NCBI GenBank assembly: GCA_002305765.1
Contig: DBQU01000003.1
Coordinates: 1 to 23,711, forward strand
Reading direction: 5' to 3'
Source: Deltaproteobacteria bacterium UBA1386
Lineage (GTDB): Bacteria; Desulfobacterota; Syntrophorhabdia; Syntrophorhabdales; Syntrophorhabdaceae
DNA length: 23,711 nt
Translations under genes and position numbers: made by a program
Shown here: piece after piece, positions 1 through 7,338 of the stretch
How the letters are laid out: every line of letters begins with the position of its first letter
How positions within the stretch are numbered: the stretch's first letter is position 1
Notes under the pieces: generated by a model
Told to the model about the DNA's origin: nothing
Database searches by the model: none
Seen by the model: the letters and a program-made list of their open reading frames with translations, nothing else

Positions 1-21
1 ATTGCGACACAGTCTCTTCGC

Positions 22-83
22 CGGGATGACGCATTGAGGCTGTGAAGGGGTGATGGACTGAGGCTGTGAAGGGCGGGATGACG
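22..83. repeat. Short interleaved direct repeats at the window edge
   Basis: Two 15-nt copies of TGAGGCTGTGAAGGG lie at 35-49 and 59-73, 24 nt apart. They are bracketed by two copies of CGGGATGACG at 22-31 and 74-83. No gene is visible here. The pattern looks like a small dispersed intergenic repeat that may continue beyond the window start. Confidence 0.55.
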
Positions 84-134
84 GAACACAAAACGGACCG
101 GGACCGGATTCCATGAAAGCCCTGTCAAACGACT

Positions 135-416
135 CTAGAACTTCAACCGTCTTGCGGTCCCGTCTTCAGCGAGGAATGTCCGCGGGAGAGAGGGCGGGCA
201 GAGAACACCGGTCTGGGCCTGGTACGTCAGGTCGTGGCCCGATCTTTCCTGATGGGGTGAAGGGTATCCGACGATGGAAACCTGGCAAAGCCTCGGGTAG
301 CGGCTGTGCAGCGTTGTCCAGTCCAGGCCGTACCCTGGCAAGGACCGAAGGCCGGAAGGAGTTCCAGGTTCACGACCCTGATATCTCTGAGCGGCATCTC
401 GTTCATATGCGACCAT
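135..416 (-). pseudogene. Remnant of a CaiB/BaiF-type (class III) CoA-transferase
   Basis: This minus-strand reading frame of about 93 codons contains a stretch that reads like the central part of class III CoA-transferases or alpha-methylacyl-CoA racemases: a tyrosine-proline-arginine-leucine segment, then VSIVGYPSP, then SGHDLTYQAQTGVL, then LPRTFLAED. Family members carry comparable 'NPRLxxxSIxGYG', 'RPGHDLxYxAxxGxL' and 'PPxxxAD' segments and are about 350-450 aa long. Here the N-terminal nucleotide-binding part and the whole C-terminal half are missing, so it cannot encode a working enzyme. It lies just downstream of the decarboxylase gene on the same strand. The family call is by eye from motif memory and is moderate; the truncation is clear. 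Confidence 0.5.
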
Positions 417-422
417 CTCCCG

Positions 423-2087
423 CTATTTTTTCACCTGCGCTCTTCGGAATGATTCGCCGAGGCGGCTTAAGCCCTCGGAGCAATCGCCCTTCCGCAGACA
501 GGCTTCGATAAGAACGAACCTGTCCTTTTCCCTCGCGGCGACGCTCATGGCCTCGGCCAATTCCCCCTCCGTGGCCACCCTGAGACCGACCGCGCCGGAC
601 CCGTCGCCGAGCACCCCGGGAAGCCTGGAATACTGCCACATCTGGATGTCGTTGTAAGGGCCGTCCTCATGGAGGAGCCGCTCGACGAGATAGCCGTCAT
701 TGTTGATGAGGACTATCAGGGCGGGGCAGCGCTTTCGGATGAGCGTCGAGATCTCCTGTGCCGTCATCTGGAAGGCGCCGTCGCCGGTGAGGACAACGGG
801 GCGTTTTTCGGGACGCGCCATGGCGACACCCAGGGCGGCAGGCGTACAGTAGCCGATGGAGGAATAGTAGTTCTGGACGATGAAGTTCTCTGCCTCCTCG
901 ATGTGGAACTCCGGCGCCGCACAGAAGGCGTCGCCCGGCTCCGACAGGAGGACCATCCCGTCGTCGAGGAAATCATCGAGGCATTCGTACAGCCGAGACG
1001 CCGTCAGGGCCTGCGACGGCTCCGCCACGAAGGGTTTCCTGGGGTGGAGGGCTTCGGCCGGATGTGAGCTCAGGAACGAGCGGGGGCGGGCCGCAAGCGT
1101 CAACGTGCGGATGAGGTCCTTCAACTGTATGTGGTGATAATAATGGTTGCCGATGCGGACCTCACCCCTCTCAGCAAAGACCATGCGGCGATGATCGAGG
1201 TTCATGCTGAAAAGGCCGGTGTCGAGGTCCGTTATCCAGGCGCCGAGGGAAAGGAGACAGTCGGACGACTCCACCTGCCCCCGGACGACCTCCCGGCTCC
1301 ATCCCCCCTGGTAGATGCCCGCAAACTGGGGATGAAGCTCGGGGAGGACCGATTTGCTGCTCAGCATGGTGGCGAAGGGTATCTCCGCCGTTTCGACAAG
1401 ACGAAGGGCGTCGGCCCCGAGACCGAAACGGAGCAGCTCCACGCCGGCCAGCATCAGGGGATGCTCGGCGTTGTCAAGCATCTCCACTATCTCCGACACG
1501 CATTCCGTCAAACTGTCCTCGTCGGAGACGGGGGGCGCCGCGCCGGGAAAGACCCCCGGGGCCCGGCAGGGGGCCTGCGTAATGTCCACGGGGATCTCCA
1601 GGTAGACGGGCAGTCTCCGGCTGACGCATTGTCCGAGCACACGGTCTATCTCCTCGGGGGCGGTGTTGGGGTCCGTCAGTATGGTCGCGTCGACCGTGAC
1701 CTTCTTGAATATCTCCAGTTGGAGGTAGTAATTGGAGACGAGGTGATGCACCAGGGCGCCCGACTCCCTGCGCCCCGCCGGCGGGGCCCCGCTGATGACG
1801 ATGAGGGGCACGTGTTCCGCGAATGCCCCTGCCGCGGCGTTGAGGATACTCAGGCCTCCCACCCCGTACGTCACCACGGCGGCCCCGATACCGTTCGTCC
1901 GGGCATACCCGTCCGCCGCGTAACCCGCGTTGAGCTCGTTGCAGGTCCCCACCCATTCGATGGGGCTGTCGATCACCGCGTCGAGGAAATCGAGGACGTA
2001 ATCCCCGGGCACTCCGAAGAGGTGTTTGACACCTATTTCCCGCAGACGGCTGAGAATGTACCGTGACACAGTGTAATTCTCTTTCAT
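423..2087 (-). CDS. Thiamine-diphosphate decarboxylase, pyruvate/indolepyruvate decarboxylase type
   Basis: The product is a 554-aa ThDP-dependent 2-oxo-acid decarboxylase, expected to convert pyruvate or an aryl-pyruvate to the aldehyde and CO2. The cofactor-activating glutamate is E51 in CNELNAGYAADGYAR. A double histidine (H114-H115) matches the HH motif that separates pyruvate/indolepyruvate decarboxylases from acetolactate synthases. The C-terminal ThDP/Mg motif runs from GDGAFQMTAQE to INNDGY (about residues 430-460), followed by the family's VERLLHE glutamate segment. Length fits the family (about 545-570 aa). I chose the ATG at 2087 because AGGGGG lies about 8 nt upstream and homology starts at once; upstream in-frame codons lack a ribosome site. 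It is divergent from the SYLF gene. The substrate cannot be fixed by eye; phenylpyruvate, indolepyruvate and pyruvate are all possible. Confidence 0.88.
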   Translation of the reverse strand: MKENYTVSRYILSRLREIGVKHLFGVPGDYVLDFLDAVIDSPIEWVGTCNELNAGYAADGYARTNGIGAAVVTYGVGGLSILNAAAGAFAEHVPLIVISGAPPAGRRESGALVHHLVSNYYLQLEIFKKVTVDATILTDPNTAPEEIDRVLGQCVSRRLPVYLEIPVDITQAPCRAPGVFPGAAPPVSDEDSLTECVSEIVEMLDNAEHPLMLAGVELLRFGLGADALRLVETAEIPFATMLSSKSVLPELHPQFAGIYQGGWSREVVRGQVESSDCLLSLGAWITDLDTGLFSMNLDHRRMVFAERGEVRIGNHYYHHIQLKDLIRTLTLAARPRSFLSSHPAEALHPRKPFVAEPSQALTASRLYECLDDFLDDGMVLLSEPGDAFCAAPEFHIEEAENFIVQNYYSSIGYCTPAALGVAMARPEKRPVVLTGDGAFQMTAQEISTLIRKRCPALIVLINNDGYLVERLLHEDGPYNDIQMWQYSRLPGVLGDGSGAVGLRVATEGELAEAMSVAAREKDRFVLIEACLRKGDCSEGLSRLGESFRRAQVKK

Positions 2088-2119
2088 TGATATGACCCCC
2101 CTGGCGTTGTGTGTGTGCG

Positions 2120-2140
2120 GCTGCACCGTATAAGTGCAAC
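2120..2140. promoter_or_regulatory. Inverted repeat upstream of the decarboxylase (candidate operator)
   Basis: GCTGCAC (2120-2126) and GTGCAAC (2134-2140) form a near-perfect inverted repeat (6 of 7 pairs) around a 7-nt AT-rich centre. It lies 33 nt upstream of the decarboxylase ATG, in the divergent intergenic region, where a regulator could bind. No partner regulator gene is in the window. Confidence 0.35.
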
Positions 2141-2189
2141 ACGATGGCATCGGGAAAGTCAATGGCCGGGCGCGATGGGCCTTCTCCTG

Positions 2190-2220
2190 TTGACAGGGAC
2201 CCGCGTAACCGCCCTATACT
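2190..2220 (+). promoter_or_regulatory. Sigma-70-like promoter for the SYLF gene
   Basis: TTGACA at 2190-2195 and TATACT at 2215-2220 are separated by 19 nt, slightly longer than the ideal 17. Transcription would start near 2227, about 42 nt before the ATG at 2269. Confidence 0.5.
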
Positions 2221-2268
2221 GTGAGAGGGGCACGGGCCCCTCGAGATCCCATCGCAAAGGAGAAGACC

Positions 2269-2853
2269 ATGAGCACCTTCCTGAAGCGCACCATCGTGAT
2301 GTTCGCGGCCGTGGCCCTGATCTTTCCTTTCCTCGCCGACGAGTCCTTCGCCGCGAAAAAAACGAAGGACCAGCAGAGAAAGGAGATACGCGCGATGAGG
2401 GACAAGGCTCTCTCGAAGCTCTATCGCCTGGAGCCTGGATCGAAGAAGGCAATAGCGGGGGCTGCCGGCTATGGGGTATTCGACCTCTTCAGCCTGAAGA
2501 TCCTTGTCACCGGTTCGACAAACGGCAGGGGTATCGTCGTCGACAATGCGTCGAGAAAAGAGACCTTCATGAAGATGTACCGGGTGAGCGCGGGGCTCGG
2601 CGTCGGAGCCAAGGACTTCCGGTGGGTGTTCGTCTTCCACAGCAAGCCGGCCCTCAACGATTTCATCAACAAGGGCTGGGAATTCGGGGCCGAGGCGGGC
2701 GCGGCGGCGAAGGACAGGAAGAGAGGCGGCGCCCTTGGCAACGCGGTGTCCGCGGGACCGGACATCTCCGTCTATCAACTCACGGAAAAGGGTCTTGCCC
2801 TCGAAGCGGACATCGGCGGAAGCAAGTACTGGAAGGACAAGGACCTGAACTGA
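2269..2853 (+). CDS. Exported YSC84/SYLF-domain protein
   Basis: The product is 194 aa with a signal peptide (residues 1 to about 28, hydrophobic core followed by SFAAKK) and a single SYLF/YSC84-like domain. Recognisable parts are the helical start ending in AIAGAAGYGVF, the GSTNGRGIVVDN segment, and the glycine/alanine-rich centre with VSAGLGVGAKDFRWVFVFHS. SYLF domains bind lipids in eukaryotes; bacterial members are exported proteins of poorly defined role. The start has AAAGGAG eight nt upstream and follows a good promoter at 2190-2220. It is convergent with the M48 protease gene, with only 6 nt between the stop codons, so the two may share termination or interfere with each other. Confidence 0.82.
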   Translation: MSTFLKRTIVMFAAVALIFPFLADESFAAKKTKDQQRKEIRAMRDKALSKLYRLEPGSKKAIAGAAGYGVFDLFSLKILVTGSTNGRGIVVDNASRKETFMKMYRVSAGLGVGAKDFRWVFVFHSKPALNDFINKGWEFGAEAGAAAKDRKRGGALGNAVSAGPDISVYQLTEKGLALEADIGGSKYWKDKDLN

Positions 2854-2859
2854 CTGAAA

Positions 2860-3663
2860 CTACGGCATGTTCCGTATCGCCTGTTCGATGGCGTCGATCC
2901 TTTCCTGTGAGGGTGGATGAGTGGAGATGATCGCGGGAGGGTTCTTGCCCCCGGCCTCCTTCAGGAGCATCCTCTGGATGTCGATCATGGCCCGCGGGTT
3001 GTAGCCGGCGGCGTGCATGATCCTCACCCCTTCTGCGTCGGCCTGAAGCTCGTTCTCCCGCGAGTTCCTGAGGAGCAAAAGACCCGCGCTTATCTCCGAC
3101 GCCTTGACGATGAGCGACCCCGAGAGGCCTCCGTCCCCGAGCATGGCTCCCATGATCGAAAGCCCGAACTGGGCCAGCATCTGACGCTGAAGCGCTTTCA
3201 GGGAGTGTTTGTGGACGACGTGGCCTATCTCGTGGCCGAGCACGCCGGCGATCTCGTGTTCGCTCTTCAGTTTCTTCAATATGCCCGTTGTGATGTAAAT
3301 GTATCCGCCCGGCGCCGCGAAGGCGTTGACCAACTCGTCGTCGATGACGGTGAAGCTGTACGCCAGGTTACTCCTCTCGGAACGGGCCGCGAGTTTCTGG
3401 CCGATCGCGTTTATCCGCTGGTTGAGCTGGCGGTCAGTCGATATCCTGTACTTTTGCCTCAACTGCTCGTCCGTGTTCTTCCCGATCTCGATCTCGCTTT
3501 TCTCACCGATAAAGACGGGGTCGTACGCGGTGCTGGTGAAGGGATTTTGGGCCTCGGCCTGACCGCCCGCCAGCATGGCGGACAGGAGGACGAAGACGAT
3601 GAGCAGCCTCTTCCCGGCAGCGCCGGCACGCCTTTCCATCATTGTCTCCGAACGATGCATCAT
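2860..3663 (-). CDS. Exported M48-family zinc metalloprotease
   Basis: The product is 267 aa. A signal peptide occupies about residues 1-38 (RLLIVFVLLSAMLAGG, then a small-residue cleavage site before QNPF). The catalytic motif HEIGH lies near residue 145, preceded by the family's NAFAAPGGYIYITTGIL strand-loop. The third zinc ligand is in SRENELQAD near residue 205, and the STHPPSQERI segment near the end is typical of M48/Oma1/LoiP/BepA-type proteases. No TPR domain follows, so it resembles the short LoiP/YcaL type. I chose the ATG at 3663 because GAGGAAGG lies 8 nt upstream; longer in-frame starts lack such a site and would spoil the signal peptide. It probably degrades misfolded envelope proteins. 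Confidence 0.88.
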   Translation of the reverse strand: MMHRSETMMERRAGAAGKRLLIVFVLLSAMLAGGQAEAQNPFTSTAYDPVFIGEKSEIEIGKNTDEQLRQKYRISTDRQLNQRINAIGQKLAARSERSNLAYSFTVIDDELVNAFAAPGGYIYITTGILKKLKSEHEIAGVLGHEIGHVVHKHSLKALQRQMLAQFGLSIMGAMLGDGGLSGSLIVKASEISAGLLLLRNSRENELQADAEGVRIMHAAGYNPRAMIDIQRMLLKEAGGKNPPAIISTHPPSQERIDAIEQAIRNMP

Positions 3664-3743
3664 TCTTCCATCCTTCCTCAATGACATTCCTATCATGTAA
3701 TAGAGATAACACATGGAAGCGCCGGCGGCAACCGTCCCAGCCC

Positions 3744-3772
3744 TTGTAAAGCACGTCGCCGTCGGATATACT
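3744..3772 (+). promoter_or_regulatory. Sigma-70-like promoter for the binding-protein gene
   Basis: TTGTAA (3744-3749) and TATACT (3767-3772) have an ideal 17-nt spacer. The predicted start point is near 3779, giving a leader of about 38 nt to the ATG at 3817. Confidence 0.55.
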
Positions 3773-3816
3773 GGAACCGTTAGCAAGCATCCACCACAAC
3801 CGGAGGGGAAGGATCC

Positions 3817-4629
3817 ATGAAAAGGGTTGTCGCTGTCATGATGTTCTGTGTGAGCTTCATCCTGTGCGCCTTCGCATTGGCGCAGAACCCGCAGGCGGCG
3901 GACGCCGACCGGTCGTTCGAGACGATAAAGGCGAAAGGCACCATCGTCCTAGGTCTCGATGCCTCTTTTCCGCCCATGGGGTTCAGAGAGAAGGGCAGCT
4001 GCGAGATCGTCGGCTTCGACATCGATCTTGCCAGGGAGGCGGCCCGGCGGCTCGACCTCACCATCACTCCGAAGGCCGTTCGCTGGAACAGGATCATACC
4101 CGCCCTGAACGGCGGGGACGTCGACGTCATATGGAGCGGCCTCAGCATGGTGCCCGAAAGACAGCAGCAGATGATCTTTTCGAAACCTTACCTCGAGAGC
4201 CGCCAGACCCTGATCGTCGGGAAAGGATCGAAGATCCGCGGTAAGGCGGACCTCGCGGGCACGAAGGTCGGCCATCAGTTCGGGTCATCGAGCGAACGGG
4301 CGCTTCGGGCCGACCCGGCGACTGTGAACACCCTCAAGGAGATAAGCGCCTACCCCGATAACCAGCGCGCCCTCGACGATCTCGCGGCCGGGCGCCTCGA
4401 CGCCGTCGTGATGGATGAGGTCGCGGCCCGCTATATCATCTCCCGCAAACAGGGGGCCTTTGTCATCCTCGCCGACAATTTCGGCACCGAGCAGTACGGG
4501 GTCGGGTTCCGCAAGGACGACATCGCGTTTCGCGACGCCGTCGATAAGGTCCTCGACGAGATGAAGAAGGACGGGACTATCGACAGGATCGCGAGGAAGT
4601 GGTTCGGCAAGTCAGTCATCGGGAAGTAG
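3817..4629 (+). CDS. Periplasmic amino-acid-type ABC transporter substrate-binding protein
   Basis: The product is 270 aa with a clear signal peptide (about residues 1-23, ending in FALAQNPQA) followed by one family-3 solute-binding domain (SBP_bac_3). Landmarks are IVLGLDASFPPMGF at the start of lobe 1, VGFDIDLAREAARRL, WNRIIPALNGGDVDVIWSGLSM, then LAGTKVGHQFGSSSE in lobe 2 and GRLDAVVMDEVAARY. These match polar-amino-acid or opine binders; the ligand-contact pattern is not enough to name the substrate. There is no lipobox, so it should be free in the periplasm. No permease or ATPase gene is adjacent, so it is an orphan component that may feed a distant transporter. GGAGGGGAAGG lies just before the start. 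Confidence 0.88.
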   Translation: MKRVVAVMMFCVSFILCAFALAQNPQAADADRSFETIKAKGTIVLGLDASFPPMGFREKGSCEIVGFDIDLAREAARRLDLTITPKAVRWNRIIPALNGGDVDVIWSGLSMVPERQQQMIFSKPYLESRQTLIVGKGSKIRGKADLAGTKVGHQFGSSSERALRADPATVNTLKEISAYPDNQRALDDLAAGRLDAVVMDEVAARYIISRKQGAFVILADNFGTEQYGVGFRKDDIAFRDAVDKVLDEMKKDGTIDRIARKWFGKSVIGK

Positions 4630-4636
4630 CGCAGCG

Positions 4637-4675
4637 CAGTTCGGCCAGGCAGGGTTTGATCGCGAACTGTTCTTT
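4637..4675 (+). terminator. Possible terminator after the binding-protein gene
   Basis: A perfect 7-bp stem CAGTTCG (4637-4643) / CGAACTG (4663-4669) is followed by a T-rich run, TTCTTTT. The loop is long (19 nt), so the call is weak. Confidence 0.3.
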
Positions 4676-4756
4676 TCATCGATGGCAAGATCCGCATGGA
4701 ACGGCTGATGCATCGAGCCGTACCATGCAAAAGACCTGGAAGGGAGGCGGCGGGCC

Positions 4757-5242
4757 ATGGGCTTGATCTACAGTCTCTTTCTCGGCGGCGTCACGGCCGC
4801 GCTGACGTATTTCTTCGGCTATTCCCCGTGGGTCCTCATCGTCGTTGGCATTCTCTGGCTCGCGGGGCTCGTCATCTCCTTCGGCACCGGGCATCACGGT
4901 TTCGGAGGGCGGGGGAACACGGACTTCATGATCGTCATTGCCGCCCTCGCAATCACCGTCGCGATAGTGATGCCGAAGTATGTCCAGCAGGCACCCTGCA
5001 ATCAGGCGAGAGAGGCACTGAAGAGCGTGGCGGCAGCCCAGAACGAATACAAGGCCCGCCACGGCACCTTTGCCCCCTACATCCATCTCCTGGAGATCAA
5101 GAAGACCCCCGATATCTCCATCCTCGTCGTCATGGGCAACACGGAGTTCTTCGTCGCCATTGCCTCCCACAAAGACTGCAAGGAAAAGGATGGAACCCCC
5201 CGGGTATTCACCTGGGACTCCCTGCGCGGAGGGATACAGTAG
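4757..5242 (+). CDS. Small membrane protein with a pilin-like C-terminal segment
   Basis: The product is 161 aa. Residues 1-22 and 24-44 form two hydrophobic segments (LIYSLFLGGVTAALTYFFGY and VLIVVGILWLAGLVIS). After a glycine-rich linker, a third segment (MIVIAALAITVAIVMP) follows. The soluble tail contains AREALKSVAAAQNEYKARHGTFA, which is very like the alpha-1 end and alpha-beta loop of type IV pilins and pseudopilins. The usual prepilin signal (GF[T/S]LIE) is absent, and the helix sits behind two other membrane segments, so it would not be processed like a pilin. GGGAGG precedes the ATG. It stands alone just upstream of the tRNA. Function unknown; the pilin resemblance is by eye. Confidence 0.7.
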   Translation: MGLIYSLFLGGVTAALTYFFGYSPWVLIVVGILWLAGLVISFGTGHHGFGGRGNTDFMIVIAALAITVAIVMPKYVQQAPCNQAREALKSVAAAQNEYKARHGTFAPYIHLLEIKKTPDISILVVMGNTEFFVAIASHKDCKEKDGTPRVFTWDSLRGGIQ

Positions 5243-5314
5243 CGGCGGCCCCGCGCTTTCCCCACGGCCATTTGCTTTGACAGCGCAACAGGGAATCCTT
5301 TATTATTAAAGCAT

Positions 5315-5396
5315 GCGAGAGTGGCGGAACTGGCAGACGCACTGGACTTAGGATCCAGCGGGTTAAACCATAGGGGTTCGAGTCCCCTCTCTCGCA
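5315..5396 (+). tRNA. tRNA-Leu (anticodon UAG)
   Basis: The acceptor stem GCGAGAG (5315-5321) pairs with CTCTCGC (5389-5395), with discriminator A at 5396. The anticodon stem CTGGA/TCCAG encloses the loop CTTAGGA, giving anticodon TAG for CUA codons. The variable arm is long (class II). The T-arm is AGGGG, TTCGAGT, CCCCT (5372-5388). CCA is not encoded. The 3' half is the integration site of the downstream island. Confidence 0.96.
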
Positions 5397-5398
5397 TT
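5343..5398. repeat. attL: 3' part of tRNA-Leu, copy 1 of 3
   Basis: This 56-nt segment, from the anticodon stem to just past the tRNA end, recurs at 12567-12622 with one substitution (G at 5380 versus A). A 49-nt version recurs at 14970-15018. It restores a complete tRNA on the left side, as expected for tyrosine-recombinase insertion into the 3' end of a tRNA gene. Confidence 0.93.
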
Positions 5399-5436
5399 CG
5401 TTGATTATCAATAGTTTACGATATAGCGTCATCTCT

Positions 5437-6507
5437 CTAATTTTGCCTTCCCGTGCCGATTGTAACCAAATTGTAACCCTGGTCCTCTCTCGCGGCCCGG
5501 TGTTCCTCATGCACCCTTGACACCTTCTCAGCGGCGACGCGGAGGTCCTCTTCATCGACAATGTTGTACCTGTCGAAGATACTCCTGGTCCGGTGGCCCG
5601 ATGTCCGCATCGCCACCAGTTCCGGCACCCCTGCCCTTACCATGTTCCTGACAGCGGTTCTCCTGAGGTCGTGGAAGAGCTTCTCCGGTATCCCGGCATC
5701 CTTAAACGCCCTGCTCCATACTGAACGGAAGTCGGCGATCTTCTTTCCCTCCCGGTGGAACACATACGGCCCGTTCTGGTCCTGGTGTCTTTGCCTGATG
5801 GTGTCGAGGAGTTCCCCTGTCAGGTAAAGGACCCGGCCCTCTCCGTTCTTTGTGGTGCCGGGGTCTAGAGTAATGGTCCTGTCGAAGAGGTTCACTTGGG
5901 ACCATTCCAGGGAGAGTATCTCCTCGCGCCTCATCCCGGTGTAGAACGCCATTGTAAAGGGGCCTTTCATGTACCTGGGGAGATTGTCGAGGATGGCGGC
6001 GTACTCCTCATAGGAGAAGAATCCCGTCCTTATGTTGTTCTCCTCCAGCATCTCAAAGTACGGCTGGTTGAGTACCAGCGGCGGAGTATGCCTCATGCCA
6101 AGCGTGAACATCCTCCGAAGGGCCGCAAGGGTACGATTGATGGAAGCGTTTGACAATCCCTCCTCCTGCTTTGCGGCGATATACTCCTGGATACGGGAGG
6201 TCGTGATGTCCGTCACCCGGCAATCCCCGAAGAAGTCCCTTAGATGCCGGACGCTGATCTCTGCCCTCCACGTGGATTTCCTGCCCTTGATCTGATAGTT
6301 AAGCAGGAGTTCTTTCGCAAGGTCTGAGAACCGGGTCCTGTTGACTTGCAAACCGGGGAACCTCCCTTCCTGGACCTGTCCCTCGCGGAGCTTCAAGAGC
6401 TTCTTCGCCTCACCCTCTTTGTCGGTCTTCGCCGATTCCATGACGGGTTTTCCATGATCTTGATATTTTATCCAAAACACTTTCCCTCTCAGATAGACGC
6501 ATCCCAT
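5437..6507 (-). CDS. Tyrosine recombinase (integrase) of the island
   Basis: The product is 356 aa. The N-terminal region (about 1-50) is a short basic arm-binding-like segment, followed by a SAM-like core-binding domain (about 55-150, including TSRIQEYIAAKQEEGLSNASINRTLAALRRMF). The catalytic domain shows R in FYTGMRREEILSLEW (about 192), H and R in LFHDLRRTAVRNMVRAG (about 277), H in TSGHRTRSIF, and the nucleophile Y in DRYNIV (about 312). It should insert and excise the element at the tRNA-Leu 3' end, whose repeat lies 39 bp from its stop codon. The ATG at 6507 is chosen because AAAGGAGG lies about 8 nt upstream. The 3' end of the gene contains two ATTGTAACC repeats, candidate arm sites. 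It follows the regulator gene by one nucleotide, so it is co-transcribed. Confidence 0.95.
   Translation of the reverse strand: MGCVYLRGKVFWIKYQDHGKPVMESAKTDKEGEAKKLLKLREGQVQEGRFPGLQVNRTRFSDLAKELLLNYQIKGRKSTWRAEISVRHLRDFFGDCRVTDITTSRIQEYIAAKQEEGLSNASINRTLAALRRMFTLGMRHTPPLVLNQPYFEMLEENNIRTGFFSYEEYAAILDNLPRYMKGPFTMAFYTGMRREEILSLEWSQVNLFDRTITLDPGTTKNGEGRVLYLTGELLDTIRQRHQDQNGPYVFHREGKKIADFRSVWSRAFKDAGIPEKLFHDLRRTAVRNMVRAGVPELVAMRTSGHRTRSIFDRYNIVDEEDLRVAAEKVSRVHEEHRAAREDQGYNLVTIGTGRQN
5459..5478. promoter_or_regulatory. Candidate integrase arm sites, left end
   Basis: Two copies of ATTGTAACC (5459-5467 and 5470-5478) are spaced 11 bp, one helical turn, inside the 3' end of the integrase gene. They lie about 60 bp from attL. 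Similar TTGTAACC sequences occur inside the right end (12442-12464). Confidence 0.4.
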
Positions 6508-6508
6508 T

Positions 6509-6739
6509 TTACTTCTCCTCCTTTCTCGTTTTCTTTTCACAGTCAAGGGTCCGAAGGGCAAGTTCCAGTAACTTTGGGATTGCCCTCGTGCCGTTCTCCC
6601 ATCGGGTGATCGTGAGACGAATCACACCCAGGGTGTCCGCGAGTCCTTGCTGTGTGTAACTGTGAGTCTTGCGCCATTCCTTGAGGTCTTCCGGGGTCAT
6701 GTTCTTACTGTATCCAACGGATACTAGAATGTCAAGCAC
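6509..6739 (-). CDS. Xre/Cro-type HTH regulator
   Basis: The product is 76 aa if the GTG at 6739 is used, or 63 aa from the ATG at 6700. The helix-turn-helix is unmistakable: LKEWRKTHSYTQQGLADTLGVIRLTITRWENGTRAIPKLLELAL, with the usual TQxxLAxxLGV and TxxxWExGxR elements. The GTG overlaps the stop of the excisionase-like gene in a TAGTG arrangement and has GGGGTG upstream, so translational coupling is likely. The stop lies one base before the integrase start. The position suggests control of integrase/excisionase expression, as in many phages and satellites; the target is not visible. Confidence 0.85.
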   Translation of the reverse strand: MLDILVSVGYSKNMTPEDLKEWRKTHSYTQQGLADTLGVIRLTITRWENGTRAIPKLLELALRTLDCEKKTRKEEK

Positions 6740-6945
6740 TATTTCACCCCGAAGACTTGCTTCGTTCTCTCAATCCATGCGTCGAGGTCGTTGATGTCGA
6801 GGTAAATCTTCTTCCCCTCCCTGATATAAGGGAGTTTCCCGGACCATAGCATCTCGCGGACAGACCAGTCTGATCGGCCTAGATAGACGGCGGCCTCTTT
6901 CAGGGAGTACAACCGTTTTACCACCCTGGGGAGGGGCTTAGACAT
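6739..6945 (-). CDS. Excisionase-like HTH protein (HTH_17/MerR-like fold)
   Basis: The product is 68 aa. YSLKEAAVYLGRSDWSVREMLWSGKLPYIREGKKIYLDINDLDAWIERTK is the classic winged-helix pattern of excisionases and AlpA-like factors: a 'KEAAxYLGxS' helix pair, a 'G.LPyirxGkkixi' wing, and a 'DLdaWIe' terminal helix. It starts an operon with the Xre gene and the integrase, the usual place for an Xis-type directionality factor. AGGA lies 6 nt before the ATG. It could instead act as an AlpA-like activator of the integrase; sequence alone does not separate the two roles. Confidence 0.85.
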   Translation of the reverse strand: MSKPLPRVVKRLYSLKEAAVYLGRSDWSVREMLWSGKLPYIREGKKIYLDINDLDAWIERTKQVFGVK

Positions 6946-7338
6946 TTATATTCCTGTAGGGAAGGGCTGTCATAAAAAAGAAGGGGAGGTCGTAGGTTCC
7001 CAGGTAGACCTCAGGGGAGAACAGGGAGAACCTCGGGGACCTTCTGGAGGAACACCTCGCTGTTACATTGGATACGGCATCCAATGACCCCCTGTAACTC
7101 CTTGTCCAGCAAGGGTTTATGAAGGGTGTAACCGTGAATGTAACCGTTGTCCTCTCCCCGGTGGAGGAGGAATGTCCCCTTGTCGGTGCCGGGTGTGAGC
7201 CTCTTCGTCCCTGTCCAGGGTGTGAACACGTGCAGGCGGAGGGATGGTGTGCAAGGGTCTTATTCCCTGCCCTGATTCGACCCCCTCCCCCTCCCCCATT
7301 GAGGCGCAGCGGCGGGGCGGATATCCCCCTCAAAGTAT
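6946..7338. other. 393-nt stretch without a confident gene, separating the integration and replication modules
   Basis: No convincing gene is visible. It holds a low-quality minus-strand frame (7011-7229), a C5TC5TC5 tract (7281-7297, three runs of five G on the minus strand), and GTAACC/GTTAC-like words near 7050-7150. Because minus-strand genes lie on both sides, a promoter for the excisionase/regulator/integrase operon would be expected here, but I see no good -35/-10 pair. Confidence 0.5.
7011..7229 (-). CDS. Doubtful 72-codon frame
   Basis: A GTG-started frame with balanced composition (for example DKGTFLLHRGEDNGYIHGYTLHKPLLDKELQG is read along 7100-7200). There is no ribosome-binding site before the GTG, and an in-frame stop lies about 30 nt upstream. 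No family is recognised. It may be a decayed or rare-start small gene, or simply chance. Confidence 0.22.
   Translation of the reverse strand: MFTPWTGTKRLTPGTDKGTFLLHRGEDNGYIHGYTLHKPLLDKELQGVIGCRIQCNSEVFLQKVPEVLPVLP

Noticed and set aside
1131..2066. Long plus-strand open frame opposite the decarboxylase
   Set aside because: It lies entirely antisense to a gene with clear ThDP-enzyme motifs, is rich in R/G/H as GC-rich shadows are, and shows no family features.
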